Positions 8,488-17,434 of a stretch of 64,000 nt of DNA are shown here, one piece after another (within the stretch, counting starts at the first letter, position 1; the number at the start of each line of letters is the position of its first letter). The translations under genes were made by a program, and so were the position numbers. Source of the DNA: Mycobacterium vicinigordonae. Lineage in GTDB: Bacteria; Actinomycetota; Actinomycetes; Mycobacteriales; Mycobacteriaceae. The stretch spans positions 4,898,001 through 4,962,000 of the forward strand of contig NZ_CP059165.1 in the NCBI RefSeq assembly GCF_013466425.1. Reading direction: 5' to 3'. Under the pieces are notes generated by a model. The model did not search any database and was not told the origin of the DNA. It saw only the letters and a program-made list of their open reading frames with translations.

Positions 8488-9827
8488 GGTGTTCCCCCAT
8501 GTGTTGCCGCCGATCCGCCTGGAGCTACCGATGCAGGCTCCTGCGATTCACCGGGAGCCAGGACCTTGGTGGGAACCGTCGCCGGCGGCGTGCCAACGCT
8601 GTTGCGGTCCAGCGGCGGCGCCGGTGGACCCGGCGGCGGGCCGCCGGGAGGTGGCGCCGGCAGCGGTTCGCGATAGGGGTAGCGGGGATCGCCGGGGTTG
8701 CCGGTGATGGCATCGGGCAGAGTCGTCGCAGGTTCTCCGCCCTGACCGGTGCGCGGAAACGGGACCGGCAGCGGCGGCGTGCCCGGTTGTCCCAGCTGCG
8801 GATCGACTCGGTCCGACGGGGCCAGCGTATGGGGATCGAGCCCAAGGTCGGAGAAGGCAGCATCGACGAACGGCTGGACAAATTGACCGGGAAGCAGATT
8901 GGCTATGTAGGCCTTGAAGAACGGGCCCGAGGACAGCGATTCACCCAATGACATTGCATACCTATTGAGCAGCGGGATTGCTTGCTGTATCCGATGCTTT
9001 CGGTTGTCCACGATCGCCAGAACCCCGTTGAGCTTTTCTATCGCACCTTTAAACGTGGCCTTGTTCTCGTCGATGAATCCTCTGATCTGTTGCGCGACAG
9101 CCGATATGTTGGCAGCGATCTGGTCCAGTTCCGCACTTTGGCTGCGCAGCTGGAGCAACAACGAGTTGGCGTCGGCAATCAATCCAACGACGCTGTCGGT
9201 GCGCTGCGACAAGACCGAGGTCACCTTGTTGGCGTTGGCCAATAACGTGCGCAGCTGCGCGTCACGCCTATCCAACGTCCCGGAAAACCGGGCTACGCCG
9301 TCGACCGCTCGCTTGATGGCCGGCGGAGTATCGGCAAATGTCTCGGCCAGCACGTGCAGGGAATCCGAAACCTGACCGGTGTCCAGGCCGCTGATGGTTA
9401 CCGACAAGTCACCCAGTGCGTCGGGCAGCTGGTACGGAGAGCGCGTACGTTCCAATGGAATCGGGCCGCTGAGGTCACCACCGCCGCGCGGGGTGATGGA
9501 CAAGATCTTGGCACCTAGCAGTGACTTGGTCTTGATGGCTGCTTCGGTTCGGTCACCGAGATGAACTGAATCGTCGATGGTGAAGGTAACCCGCACCCGC
9601 TGGGCGTCCAGCGACACAGTCGATACCTGACCCACCCGAAGTCCTGAAACCTGCACTGCTGCACCGGATACCAAGCCGCCTGCTTCGGCGAAGTATGCCG
9701 AGTATCGCCTCGAGGAATCGACGAACGGAATCTTCGAGTAGTTCATCGTGATCAAGACTGCGGCGGCACTGAGCGCGACACCGACGGCGCCGACAGCTAC
9801 CGGATTGCGTTCTGCGAAACGTTTCAT
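8484..9827 (-). CDS. Mce family protein MceC
   Basis: This 447-residue Mce subunit shows a membrane anchor (VAVGAVGVALSAAAVLITM), an MCE domain (VQVSGLRVGQVSTVSL), a helical region, and a long proline-rich tail (PPPGGPPPGPPAPP). The ATG at 9827 overlaps the mceB stop (ATGA). A GTG four codons upstream is also possible but leaves no room for a ribosome-binding site. It belongs to the mce operon between mceB and mceD. Confidence 0.9.
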   Translation of the reverse strand: MKRFAERNPVAVGAVGVALSAAAVLITMNYSKIPFVDSSRRYSAYFAEAGGLVSGAAVQVSGLRVGQVSTVSLDAQRVRVTFTIDDSVHLGDRTEAAIKTKSLLGAKILSITPRGGGDLSGPIPLERTRSPYQLPDALGDLSVTISGLDTGQVSDSLHVLAETFADTPPAIKRAVDGVARFSGTLDRRDAQLRTLLANANKVTSVLSQRTDSVVGLIADANSLLLQLRSQSAELDQIAANISAVAQQIRGFIDENKATFKGAIEKLNGVLAIVDNRKHRIQQAIPLLNRYAMSLGESLSSGPFFKAYIANLLPGQFVQPFVDAAFSDLGLDPHTLAPSDRVDPQLGQPGTPPLPVPFPRTGQGGEPATTLPDAITGNPGDPRYPYREPLPAPPPGGPPPGPPAPPLDRNSVGTPPATVPTKVLAPGESQEPASVAPGGSAATHGGTP

Positions 9828-10852
9828 CGAGGAGCGCACCTTCCGGTGGTCTGTCCGGCAACCTTGACGTAAACCGGTTGCCCGCCTTTACCATTGAGTT
9901 TTAGCACGATGTCACAAAGGTAGAAGCTGAAGTAGTCGCCGTAGAGGCCTTGCCGCGCCAGGATCTGGTATTTGTCCGGCAAGGTGTTCAACAAGTTGTC
10001 CATGTAGTCGTGATCGGCAACCACGATCGTTGCGGCCCGGTCTGTTTCATGCACGATCTGCCGAAGCCCTGGACGAGTCGCGCCCAGCAGTCTTGCGAGA
10101 TTGCCGGCCGCGACGTCGGTGTAGGCGATCGAGTTGGTGATGTCCGTCTTGTGCTCACGCAGGCTGCCCAGCAATTGACTCAACGCATCCACAGCCTTGC
10201 CGAACTGGGTGTTCTGGTCACTCAGCGAACCCATCACGACGTTGAGATTGGTGATCACCTCACCGATCAGCTCGTCACGGTCGGCAAGGGTGTTAGTCAA
10301 GGCAGCCGTCTCGGTCAAAAAAGAAGCAATGGTGCCGCCTTGTCCCTGGAAAGCCTGGATCAGCTGACCCGACAAGGCATTGATCTGATCGGGGTTCAGG
10401 GCGCGAAATAGCGGCCGGAAGCCCCCAATCAGCGCATCGAGATCGAGTGCGGGCGAGGTGTTGGCCATTGGCAAGGTGTCGCCCGGTCGCAGCTTTTCCG
10501 TGCCTGCGGCGCCTTGCTCGAGAGCTAAGTAGCGCCCGCCGATCAGATCGTCATAACGGATGATCGCACGGTCGCTCTTGGTCAGTTGTACCGTGGGGTC
10601 AACGTTGAATTCCGCGATGACTGTGGCATCAGGTTGTATGCGAATCTTTGTGACCTTGCCGACCTCGACCCCGGCAATACGCACGAAATTGCCTCCGGCC
10701 AAACCGGATACGTCGCTAAATTGGGCCCGGTATCCCACTTCCGGCTCAAATCGCAGTTGACCGAACACAACAAACAGCGCGAAGATGCCCAGCAGACAGA
10801 CCACGGTGAATATCCCCAGACGCCACAGCGCGCGGGAAAGATGATCTCTCAC
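9824..10852 (-). CDS. Mce family protein MceB
   Basis: This 342-residue subunit has a membrane helix (LGIFTVVCLLGIFALFVVFG), an MCE domain (VRIAGVEVGKVTKIRI), a helical region and a short C-terminus without proline extension. The second of two adjacent GTG codons (10852) is chosen because AGAGAGG is six bases upstream; the first, at 10855, has only three bases of spacing. It lies 52 bases downstream of mceA and shares ATGA with mceC. Confidence 0.9.
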   Translation of the reverse strand: MRDHLSRALWRLGIFTVVCLLGIFALFVVFGQLRFEPEVGYRAQFSDVSGLAGGNFVRIAGVEVGKVTKIRIQPDATVIAEFNVDPTVQLTKSDRAIIRYDDLIGGRYLALEQGAAGTEKLRPGDTLPMANTSPALDLDALIGGFRPLFRALNPDQINALSGQLIQAFQGQGGTIASFLTETAALTNTLADRDELIGEVITNLNVVMGSLSDQNTQFGKAVDALSQLLGSLREHKTDITNSIAYTDVAAGNLARLLGATRPGLRQIVHETDRAATIVVADHDYMDNLLNTLPDKYQILARQGLYGDYFSFYLCDIVLKLNGKGGQPVYVKVAGQTTGRCAPR

Positions 10853-10904
10853 CACGTACCTCTCTTCGGGTTGATGCGGTCCGCACTGCCTCGACGCGGC
10901 CGAT

Positions 10905-12338
10905 TCACGGTGGGGGCGGGCCGGGTGTCGGCCGAACCTGAGCTGGTACCGGGGGCTGGAAGGGTTCGGCGCCGGGCGGAACCGCGGCAGGGTCCGGTGG
11001 CGGGGTGTCCGATGGAACACCGGGAGGTAGTCCCGGGTACAAGGGAGTTCCGTCTGGGTTGTACAGCGGCGCACCATACGCCGGGGCGCCGGGGTTGGGT
11101 GCGGGCCCGATCGCCGGACCGGGCAGCTGGCCCTGCACCGTGGGTGCCTGCGGAGTCCCGCGCGTCACCGGCAGGTAGTCAGCGTAGAAGGGGTGTCCGA
11201 TTCCCGGATTGGGCCGCCAGTCCAATCCAGTGCCGAAGCCGGTATTGGTGACCAATTGCCGCACGGGCCAGTTGTTGTCGGCGATGGGTAGCGAACCGCA
11301 TCCGGGCGCGCCGCCAGGACCGCCCTTCGCCGCGACGATCGGAAGATTGTCGGGGTATCGGTACGGATCGTCGCCGAAGAGTATCCCGGCGTCAACCAGG
11401 ACCGAACTGCCGTTTGAACCTCCTGCAAAATCGTAGCCACCGTGGTCGAGCATCCATTTCGCACCCACCAGCATGCAGGTGTACTCGGGGTTGTACTTCA
11501 GCAGCAGGTCGATCGTGGGCTGAGCGGTGGTAACCGCGTTGACTAGTGTGTTCGCATTTGGGGCAAGTAACCCGATGCCGCTGTTGGCAAGCCCGATGAC
11601 GTTGACCAACAACGCATCCAGTGACCTGGCATTGGCAGTGATGGTTTGGCTGGTCGCACTGGCAGCGTCCAGAATCGCCATCATGTGGCCAACGGCCGCG
11701 CCGTAGGTATCGGTCACTCCGGCGAATGCCCGCCAGTCGGCCTTGATGGTTTCAGACCTCGAATTGAGTTCCAGCAGTATATGATTCGCTGCCGTTGTGG
11801 CCCGACCGATTGCCGGTCCCTGTCCCCGTAAACCGTCAGCCAACGCGGACAACACCGAGTTCAGCTTCGCCGGGTCGACCTGCCGCAGAACTGCGGTAAG
11901 GTTTTGGAACACCGTGTTGACCTCGGTAGTCACATTCTGCGATGTCAGGACCTGGCCGGCGGTGAGGCGCTGGCGAACCGGGTGTTCCGGATAGATCAGG
12001 TCGACGTATTTGGCACCGAACGCGGTCGTGGCGCGGATTCTGGCTTCGACATTCGCCGGGATAAAAGGGACTTCGTCTGTGTCGATGAGCAATGTGAGCT
12101 GCGCTGCCTCGCCGCCACCGGTCACTCGGGCAACGCGACCGACCTGAACACCACGCATCTTGACCTTGCCGCCCGGCTCCAGCACTAGCCCCGTTCGGCT
12201 GGACGTCAGCGTAACCGTGACGGTGGACCGAAAGGACTGGGTGAACAGTTCGTTGGTAAGCACGAGAACACCGACGATGACAAGCAGCAACACAAGGGTC
12301 CAAGCGCCCTTGGGGAAGTGACGTTTAGGCTGCGGCAT
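10905..12338 (-). CDS. Mce family protein MceA
   Basis: This 477-residue protein is the first Mce subunit of the operon. It has a membrane anchor at about 11-30 (GAWTLVLLLVIVGVLVLTN), an MCE domain with MRGVQVGRVARV, the long helical part typical of MceA, and a proline-rich C-terminal tail of about 80 residues. The tail probably projects into the cell wall. It begins 41 bases after the AttH-like gene. Only a weak GCGAG ribosome-binding site is visible. Confidence 0.92.
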   Translation of the reverse strand: MPQPKRHFPKGAWTLVLLLVIVGVLVLTNELFTQSFRSTVTVTLTSSRTGLVLEPGGKVKMRGVQVGRVARVTGGGEAAQLTLLIDTDEVPFIPANVEARIRATTAFGAKYVDLIYPEHPVRQRLTAGQVLTSQNVTTEVNTVFQNLTAVLRQVDPAKLNSVLSALADGLRGQGPAIGRATTAANHILLELNSRSETIKADWRAFAGVTDTYGAAVGHMMAILDAASATSQTITANARSLDALLVNVIGLANSGIGLLAPNANTLVNAVTTAQPTIDLLLKYNPEYTCMLVGAKWMLDHGGYDFAGGSNGSSVLVDAGILFGDDPYRYPDNLPIVAAKGGPGGAPGCGSLPIADNNWPVRQLVTNTGFGTGLDWRPNPGIGHPFYADYLPVTRGTPQAPTVQGQLPGPAIGPAPNPGAPAYGAPLYNPDGTPLYPGLPPGVPSDTPPPDPAAVPPGAEPFQPPVPAQVRPTPGPPPP

Positions 12339-12379
12339 AAGTTATCTCGCTGACACTGCTCCGCGATGCGCACCCGGTG

Positions 12380-13444
12380 TCATTGCAGGCCTCGCTTACT
12401 GCGGCGCGCGCTGCGTTCCAGGAATCCGTAGCCGACCTCACCCCGCTCGTCGGTCAGCGCGACGATGCCCTCGACCATGATCATCGGATCGCCCTCCAAA
12501 TCCCAGTCCACGCCGTTGAAGTTGTCGTTGGCCTCCGTGATCGTGATGGGCAGTGCGTGAATTAACTTGGCGTGCAGTGCAATAGAGCCCGCGCTGGTTT
12601 CAATCGTCAGTTTCTGCTCGTGCGGTGCACCGTCGAACGAGGCCAGCGGTAGCACGTCGAAGCCGGTCACCGACGCTTGTTCCCCCGGTGTCATGGTCAC
12701 GCCCATGGTTTGTGCTCCGGAGTCCTCGCGAACGATGGTGACCGCATGGACCACCCGACCGGAAATCTCACCGACCAGAAACGCGTGACCAACCCACGTC
12801 TGGAAACTGCGCGCGCCACTGGAATGGTCCTTGAACCCCACGCCGTCCAGGGGGTAGGCGTGGTCGTCGATCCACAGCGTCCCGGTCGTTGCGCTGGCCT
12901 GCTGAATGTGCCCCGCAGAAGCGAAGTCGTGTTGCCACGAGACACCGTCGTACATGTCCCAGACGGGTGCCAACGGCGTGGCGCTGAGCTCCCAGCGCAG
13001 ACGCACCGACGGCGCGGAGCTGCCACGTGAAGCTCGGGTCAGCGATTCGGTATCGCACAGTTGGCCCACACCGTCGAACGTGGCTGCCCATCCCTGCGTG
13101 GTAATCGTCAGGTCCAGTTGATCGCAGGACAATCCGGCCGCGTTGCGATTGCGACACCAGAAGCGGTCGACCGCCAGTTTGTTGTCCGGCAGGTACGCCG
13201 CAACATGCACCCACCACAGGTCGAGGTCTTTTCGGAACCGGCCCGCGTGGATATAGACACCAACTCCGGCCGACGGACTCCAGCAGGTGTGCCAACGCGT
13301 CTCTCCCCACAGCGCAGTGAGCCGGTCCACCATGGCGTTGGGATCGGCAGGCGTACTCGGCGGTGGTGTCATTTCCGTTTCACCAGTCCGCTCCTGGGCG
13401 TTTCGCAGCGAGAGCCCGCTGCCGCTTTCTGGTAGGTCATCCAT
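12380..13444 (-). CDS. AttH/hydratase-like lipocalin-fold protein inside the mce operon
   Basis: This 354-residue protein has no signal peptide or membrane helix. It is rich in beta-strand and aromatic segments (WWVHVAAYLP, VWDMYDGVSWQHDF), with a repeated two-half layout resembling the AttH/carotenoid 1,2-hydratase superfamily of tandem lipocalin-like barrels. It sits between yrbEB and mceA, where most mce operons have nothing, and is spaced tightly to both (2 and 41 bases). It may bind or modify the imported lipid on the cytoplasmic side. The superfamily call is by eye and the function is not known. An ATG 24 codons later (MTPPPSTP) is another possible start. Confidence 0.6.
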   Translation of the reverse strand: MDDLPESGSGLSLRNAQERTGETEMTPPPSTPADPNAMVDRLTALWGETRWHTCWSPSAGVGVYIHAGRFRKDLDLWWVHVAAYLPDNKLAVDRFWCRNRNAAGLSCDQLDLTITTQGWAATFDGVGQLCDTESLTRASRGSSAPSVRLRWELSATPLAPVWDMYDGVSWQHDFASAGHIQQASATTGTLWIDDHAYPLDGVGFKDHSSGARSFQTWVGHAFLVGEISGRVVHAVTIVREDSGAQTMGVTMTPGEQASVTGFDVLPLASFDGAPHEQKLTIETSAGSIALHAKLIHALPITITEANDNFNGVDWDLEGDPMIMVEGIVALTDERGEVGYGFLERSARRSKRGLQ

Positions 13445-13447
13445 CCA

Positions 13448-14302
13448 TCATCCCGAGAGGTTGAAGTTGCCGGATTGCCCGTAAATGGCCAGGCAGGACA
13501 GCATCGTTACGGCCGACGCGGCCACCAACGAAGTGCGCACGGCGCGGCCAACCGCCTCGCCGACGCCTGCCGGCCCGCCGGTGGCGTTGTATCCGTAGTA
13601 GGTGTGCACCAACATCACCACGGCGGCCATCAACAGGGCCTGCAGGAACGACCACAATAGGTCGTCGGGATTGAGGAATGTATTGAAATAGTGGTCGTAG
13701 ACACCGGTGGACTGGCCGTAGATGTAGGTGGTTCCGACCCGAGCCGACAGGAAAGACATCAGGACCGCGATGCAGTAGAGCGGGACCACCACGATCATGC
13801 CGGCGGCCAGCCGGGTCGAGGCCAGGTAGGCGATCGAATGGATACCCATGGCTTCCAGCGCGTCAATCTCCTCGTTGATGCGCATGGCCCCGATCTGTGC
13901 GGTGGCGCCCGCTCCAATGGTGGCAGCCAGCCCGAACGCGGAGGTCGCCGGAGCAAGCAGGCGGACGTTGGCGAAAGCCGATGCGAATCCAGTCAATGCC
14001 TCCACACCCACGCCCGCCAAGGTGTTGTAGCCTTGCACCGCCACCAGTGCGCCGGTGGTGACGGTGAGGAAGCCGACGATCACGACCGTGCCGCCGATAA
14101 TGGCCAAAGCTCCTGTACCCAAACTCATTTGGGCGATCAGTCGCAGAACCTCGGTTCGGTAACGCCGAAGCGCTTCGGCGGTTGCGCCAATGGTCTTGGC
14201 GTAGAACTCGGTTTGCCCGCCGATGCGGTGCCATGTCGCCAAGGCGCCGCGCCCTGCCCGACGCAGACGCGGAAAGGTCGACCGCGGAATGTAGACACTC
14301 AT
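13448..14302 (-). CDS. MlaE/YrbE-type ABC permease, B subunit
   Basis: This 284-residue integral membrane permease has about five or six hydrophobic segments and the MlaE family motif INEEIDALEAMGI near the middle. Together with YrbEA it would form the inner-membrane permease that receives lipids from the MceA-F channel, energised by an Mkl-type ATPase encoded elsewhere. The start overlaps the yrbEA stop (ATGA at 14299-14302). Confidence 0.93.
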   Translation of the reverse strand: MSVYIPRSTFPRLRRAGRGALATWHRIGGQTEFYAKTIGATAEALRRYRTEVLRLIAQMSLGTGALAIIGGTVVIVGFLTVTTGALVAVQGYNTLAGVGVEALTGFASAFANVRLLAPATSAFGLAATIGAGATAQIGAMRINEEIDALEAMGIHSIAYLASTRLAAGMIVVVPLYCIAVLMSFLSARVGTTYIYGQSTGVYDHYFNTFLNPDDLLWSFLQALLMAAVVMLVHTYYGYNATGGPAGVGEAVGRAVRTSLVAASAVTMLSCLAIYGQSGNFNLSG

Positions 14303-15066
14303 CGAGTCATCTCGATTCCGACGGCGGTGGCGAGGATATTGATCAGAAACAGGGCCATGAATGTGTAGACGACGGTTTCATTGACGGCATTGCCCACCCC
14401 CGCTGGCCCTCCCCCGACGGAAATGCCTTTGTGGCAAGCGATCAGGCTTGCGGCCAGGCCGAAAAGCGGCGCCTTGACCAGTGAGATGATCAATTGTGGC
14501 ATCCCGGTTATCAGCGTCAGGCCCGCGACGAACGCTCCGGGCGTGACGTGCTGGAAGAACACCGAGAAGATGAAGGCGCCGACTAGCCCGACGATGGTGA
14601 CCAGGGCCGAGAGCATGAGTGCGACGAACGTGGCCGCCAAAACCCTTGGTACAACCAACGTCCGAATCAGGTCGACCCCCATCACCCGCAGCGCGTCAAG
14701 TTCCTCGCGGATGGTGCGCGCCCCCAAGTCTGCACACATCGCCGTGGCTCCGGCTCCCGCGACAACGAGCACGGTGACGATCGGCCCGATCTGCGTGACA
14801 GTACCGATCGCTGCAGCGGTGCCAGAGAAATCGGCAGCGCCGAACTCGATCAACAAGATGTTGAGGGTGTAGACGTTGAGCACCGTGAACGGGATCGCCA
14901 ACATCAGTGCGGGCGCAATCGAGACGCGGGCGACGAACCAGCTCTGCAGGAGGAATTCGCGCCACGCGAACGGTCTTTGCGGTACGGCGAGCAGCGTATC
15001 GATCGCCATCGCATAGAAGCCGCCGACCGCGCGCACCGGCCGCAAGGCGACAAGCGTTGCGTTCAA
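14299..15066 (-). CDS. MlaE/YrbE-type ABC permease, A subunit (first gene of mce operon)
   Basis: This 255-residue membrane permease has several transmembrane segments and the family motif REELDALRVMG. The start is a TTG at 15066, supported by a strong AGGAGG five bases upstream; no ATG or GTG nearby has such a site. It opens the minus-strand operon yrbEA-yrbEB-AttH-like-mceA-F-mas-mas. The 315-base region upstream separates it from a divergent TetR gene and holds two palindromes. Confidence 0.92.
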   Translation of the reverse strand: MNATLVALRPVRAVGGFYAMAIDTLLAVPQRPFAWREFLLQSWFVARVSIAPALMLAIPFTVLNVYTLNILLIEFGAADFSGTAAAIGTVTQIGPIVTVLVVAGAGATAMCADLGARTIREELDALRVMGVDLIRTLVVPRVLAATFVALMLSALVTIVGLVGAFIFSVFFQHVTPGAFVAGLTLITGMPQLIISLVKAPLFGLAASLIACHKGISVGGGPAGVGNAVNETVVYTFMALFLINILATAVGIEMTR

Positions 15067-15128
15067 CAGCGCCTCCTAAGCAGAGCATCGACAGTGCCGA
15101 CGAGCGAAATCCGTTGTAGTATGACACA

Positions 15129-15150
15129 CGTATACACAGCTGTATATACG
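15129..15150. promoter_or_regulatory. Operator candidate upstream of the mce operon
   Basis: CGTATA-N10-TATACG forms a perfect 6-base inverted repeat about 60 bases upstream of yrbEA, and the inner TATAC ... GTATA pair is also symmetric. Together with the 12-base palindrome at 15231-15242 it lies between the mce operon and the divergent TetR gene. These sites are natural candidates for that regulator. Confidence 0.5.
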
Positions 15151-15230
15151 CGTGATTAGATAGCAGTAAGCCGCTTGCCAAGCACGCGTGTCCGCGACGG
15201 TCCAGATGGCTACCACTCCTGATTGAGCAC

Positions 15231-15242
15231 GTGTCTAGACAC
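15231..15242. promoter_or_regulatory. Perfect 12-base palindrome in the yrbEA-TetR intergenic region
   Basis: GTGTCTAGACAC is a perfect palindrome midway between yrbEA and the TetR gene. It could be a second operator for the divergent TetR. The rest of the 315-base intergenic region shows no gene-like frame. Confidence 0.4.
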
Positions 15243-15381
15243 TTAGACGGATCGGCTATCGGCGTTGTTTCCGCAGGTAGTACACAAGAAGCGGACAGTC
15301 GTCCGCGCCGAGAACGACGGCATGCGCTGCGAACGCTGGTAATCTGGCGTCGCCGTTTGCCGTCAGGAAAGGGATGCTGCT

Positions 15382-16050
15382 TTGCCTAATCCACCTGACG
15401 CCAGGCGCGATTTGGCCGCGGCGCGCTTGGTCGACCGTCCGCGTATCCGCACCGGGGCAAGCGAGACCGAACTGGCAATTTTCAGGGCCACCGAGACCCT
15501 GTTGGAACAACGGCCATTCGCGGAGTTGAGCGTGGCCCAGATCTTAGAGGGGGCGGGCCTGTCCAGGGCCAGCTTCTATCACTACTTCAGCTCCAAGCTG
15601 GGTGTGGTGGCGGGCCTGCTCGTCAACGTCATGGACGAGGTGTTCGCAGTCGCCAGCCCCTTTTTGACTCGGCCAGCTATGACGATGGTGGAGTCGCTGC
15701 GGGTCAGCATCAACTCGGCACTGGAGCTTTGGGGCACGCATCGCGTCCTGCTGCGCGTCGTGATGGAACACTGGCCGGCGTCCCCAGAACTCGAGATCCA
15801 GTGGCAGGGGGCCATGTCGCGGTTCGCCGACGCGATCGCCGCTGAGGTCGACGCGTTGCGAGAACAGGGTGCGCTACCGCCCGGGTTGCCAAGCATCGAA
15901 CTCGCTCGCGCGCTGGTGTGGAGCACCGAGCGCTGCCTGTATATCGCCGGGCGCGGCAACGAACTTGAGCTGCCTGGAGAACAGGCATGGTCCGATACCC
16001 TCGTGACGCTATGGGCCGGTACCTTGCAGCTCGGAAGCCCGCAATCGTAG
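15382..16050 (+). CDS. TetR-family transcriptional regulator (next to mce operon)
   Basis: This 222-residue regulator has an N-terminal helix-turn-helix (roughly 30-76, with VAQILEGAGLSRASFYHYFSS) and an all-helical ligand domain. The likely start is the TTG at 15382 behind AGGAAAGGGA; a close ATG is out of frame. It diverges from the mce operon, which suggests that it senses a lipid or acyl-CoA and controls yrbE/mce expression. It ends at a shared terminator hairpin with the convergent acyl-CoA dehydrogenase gene. Confidence 0.88.
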   Translation: MPNPPDARRDLAAARLVDRPRIRTGASETELAIFRATETLLEQRPFAELSVAQILEGAGLSRASFYHYFSSKLGVVAGLLVNVMDEVFAVASPFLTRPAMTMVESLRVSINSALELWGTHRVLLRVVMEHWPASPELEIQWQGAMSRFADAIAAEVDALREQGALPPGLPSIELARALVWSTERCLYIAGRGNELELPGEQAWSDTLVTLWAGTLQLGSPQS

Positions 16051-16066
16051 GTGCCGAAGACCCGCA

Positions 16067-16100
16067 CTGCTGAACCGGCACCTCAATTCCGGTTCAGCAG
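16067..16100. terminator. Bidirectional terminator hairpin
   Basis: Perfect 12-base arms, CTGCTGAACCGG (16067-16078) and CCGGTTCAGCAG (16089-16100), flank a 10-base loop between the convergent TetR and acyl-CoA dehydrogenase genes. The right arm encodes the last residues of the dehydrogenase. No long T tract follows, as is usual for mycobacterial terminators. Confidence 0.7.
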
Positions 16101-17288
16101 GTCTTTGGCGATGGCGCGAATCTGGATCTCATCGGTGCCGCCGTAGATCTGCAACACCTTGGCATCGCGGCACAGTTGCTCGACATGATTCTCCGCCATG
16201 TAGCCGTTGCCGCCGTACACCTGGACCGCTTCCAGCGCGACGTCCATTGCCGCTTGCGCGGCATAGAGTTTCACAGCCGAGGCCTCGGCCAAAGTGGGCC
16301 GCGCCCCGGCGTCGGCCATCGCCATGTATTGCAGCACCAGGTGCTCGATGTTGAGCCGGGCCACCTCCATCTTGGCCAGCTTGAGTTGAATCAGTTGGTA
16401 GTCGCCAATCGGGCGACCGAATTGAACGCGACTGCGGGCATAGTCGATACATAGCTCGAGGCACCGCTCGACGATTCCCAGTGCCGTGGCGGCCACGCTG
16501 GCCCGCTCCATGGCGAAGGTCGCGGTCGCGCTCTTGTCCTTGGCGCCTTCGCCACCGCGGATCGGCCGATCAGGACCCCGCAACAATCGGTCTTCTTGCA
16601 CGAAGACATCTTGCAGCTGAAACTCCCCGGTAGGCGAGGAGTGTTGACCCATCTTGCGCAGCGGCTTGCTTTGATACATGCCCGGCATGTCCCGGTCGAG
16701 GACAAAAGTCAGGATGGGACGATGGCGCGGCGACACCTCGGCGCCATCATCAAGCTTGCAGATGAAGACCAAGGTATCGGCGTATGGACCGTTGCTGATG
16801 AACGTCTTACTGCCATTGAGCAGCCAGCCCCCGGTCACCGGGCGGGCCGTCGAGCGCATCGACCCGAACGCGTCGGATCCGGACTCCGGCTCGGTAATGG
16901 CCCATGCCCCAATCTTGTTCAGGGTAAGCAAGTCTGGCACCCACCGCCGTTTCTGCTCTACGGTGCCACCGCGAAGGATCGCCCCCGCGGTGAGGTCGAT
17001 ACTGGTCCCCAGCGCAACAGCGATTCCGGGACAGTACCGGGAGAACTCGATGAGCGGAATGAGCTTCTCCGCCGCGAAACGAGGAGGCATTTCTCGTCCG
17101 CTCATCGACGCCTCGAACCGCTCCATAGCGGCCGTACCAACGCCGAACTCGTCGTAGAACTGGCGCAGAATGTCGTACGGCGGCAGGCCCTCGAACTCCA
17201 GTGCCTCGCGCTTGGGCGCCACCTTGGCCTCCACGAACCGACGCACCGCGTGGCGGTACATCAGTTGTTCTTCGGTCCAGCACAGCAT
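16083..17288 (-). CDS. Acyl-CoA dehydrogenase (FadE)
   Basis: This flavoprotein of 401 residues catalyses alpha,beta-dehydrogenation of an acyl-CoA. Seen: WAITEPESGSDAFG (FAD/substrate contact region), GSKTFISNGPYAD, and C-terminal QVYGGNGYMAENHVEQ plus IYGGTDEIQ. The glutamate of the usual YEGT motif is glycine here, so the catalytic base is more likely the glutamate in AMERASVAA, as in isovaleryl/long-chain types. The ATG at 17288 follows AGAGGACC. It is the last gene downstream of two other fadE genes, separated from them by 146 bases that carry three 20-base repeats. Confidence 0.92.
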   Translation of the reverse strand: MLCWTEEQLMYRHAVRRFVEAKVAPKREALEFEGLPPYDILRQFYDEFGVGTAAMERFEASMSGREMPPRFAAEKLIPLIEFSRYCPGIAVALGTSIDLTAGAILRGGTVEQKRRWVPDLLTLNKIGAWAITEPESGSDAFGSMRSTARPVTGGWLLNGSKTFISNGPYADTLVFICKLDDGAEVSPRHRPILTFVLDRDMPGMYQSKPLRKMGQHSSPTGEFQLQDVFVQEDRLLRGPDRPIRGGEGAKDKSATATFAMERASVAATALGIVERCLELCIDYARSRVQFGRPIGDYQLIQLKLAKMEVARLNIEHLVLQYMAMADAGARPTLAEASAVKLYAAQAAMDVALEAVQVYGGNGYMAENHVEQLCRDAKVLQIYGGTDEIQIRAIAKDLLNRN

Positions 17289-17300
17289 GTTTGGTCCTCT

Positions 17301-17360
17301 TCCGTAGTTGACGTAAGGCTTCCGTAGTTGACGTAAGGCTTCCGTAATTGATGTAAGGCC
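17301..17360. repeat. Three tandem 20-base repeats
   Basis: The unit TCCGTAGTTGACGTAAGGCT occurs twice without change (17301-17320, 17321-17340). A third copy (17341-17360) has three substitutions. The array lies directly upstream of the acyl-CoA dehydrogenase start at 17288. The unit is not a multiple of three, so it is not coding. It could be a cluster of regulator sites or replication slippage. Confidence 0.85.
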
Positions 17361-17434
17361 TGTGCCGCCGCGGGGGCTGCCGGCCGGGTTGGGTACTGCC
17401 CAAAGTCGGGGACTAGGGGGTGTGCCGAGGCGGG

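Noticed and set aside
17301..17360. Possible CRISPR array
   Set aside because: The three 20-base units have no spacers between them and there are no cas genes.
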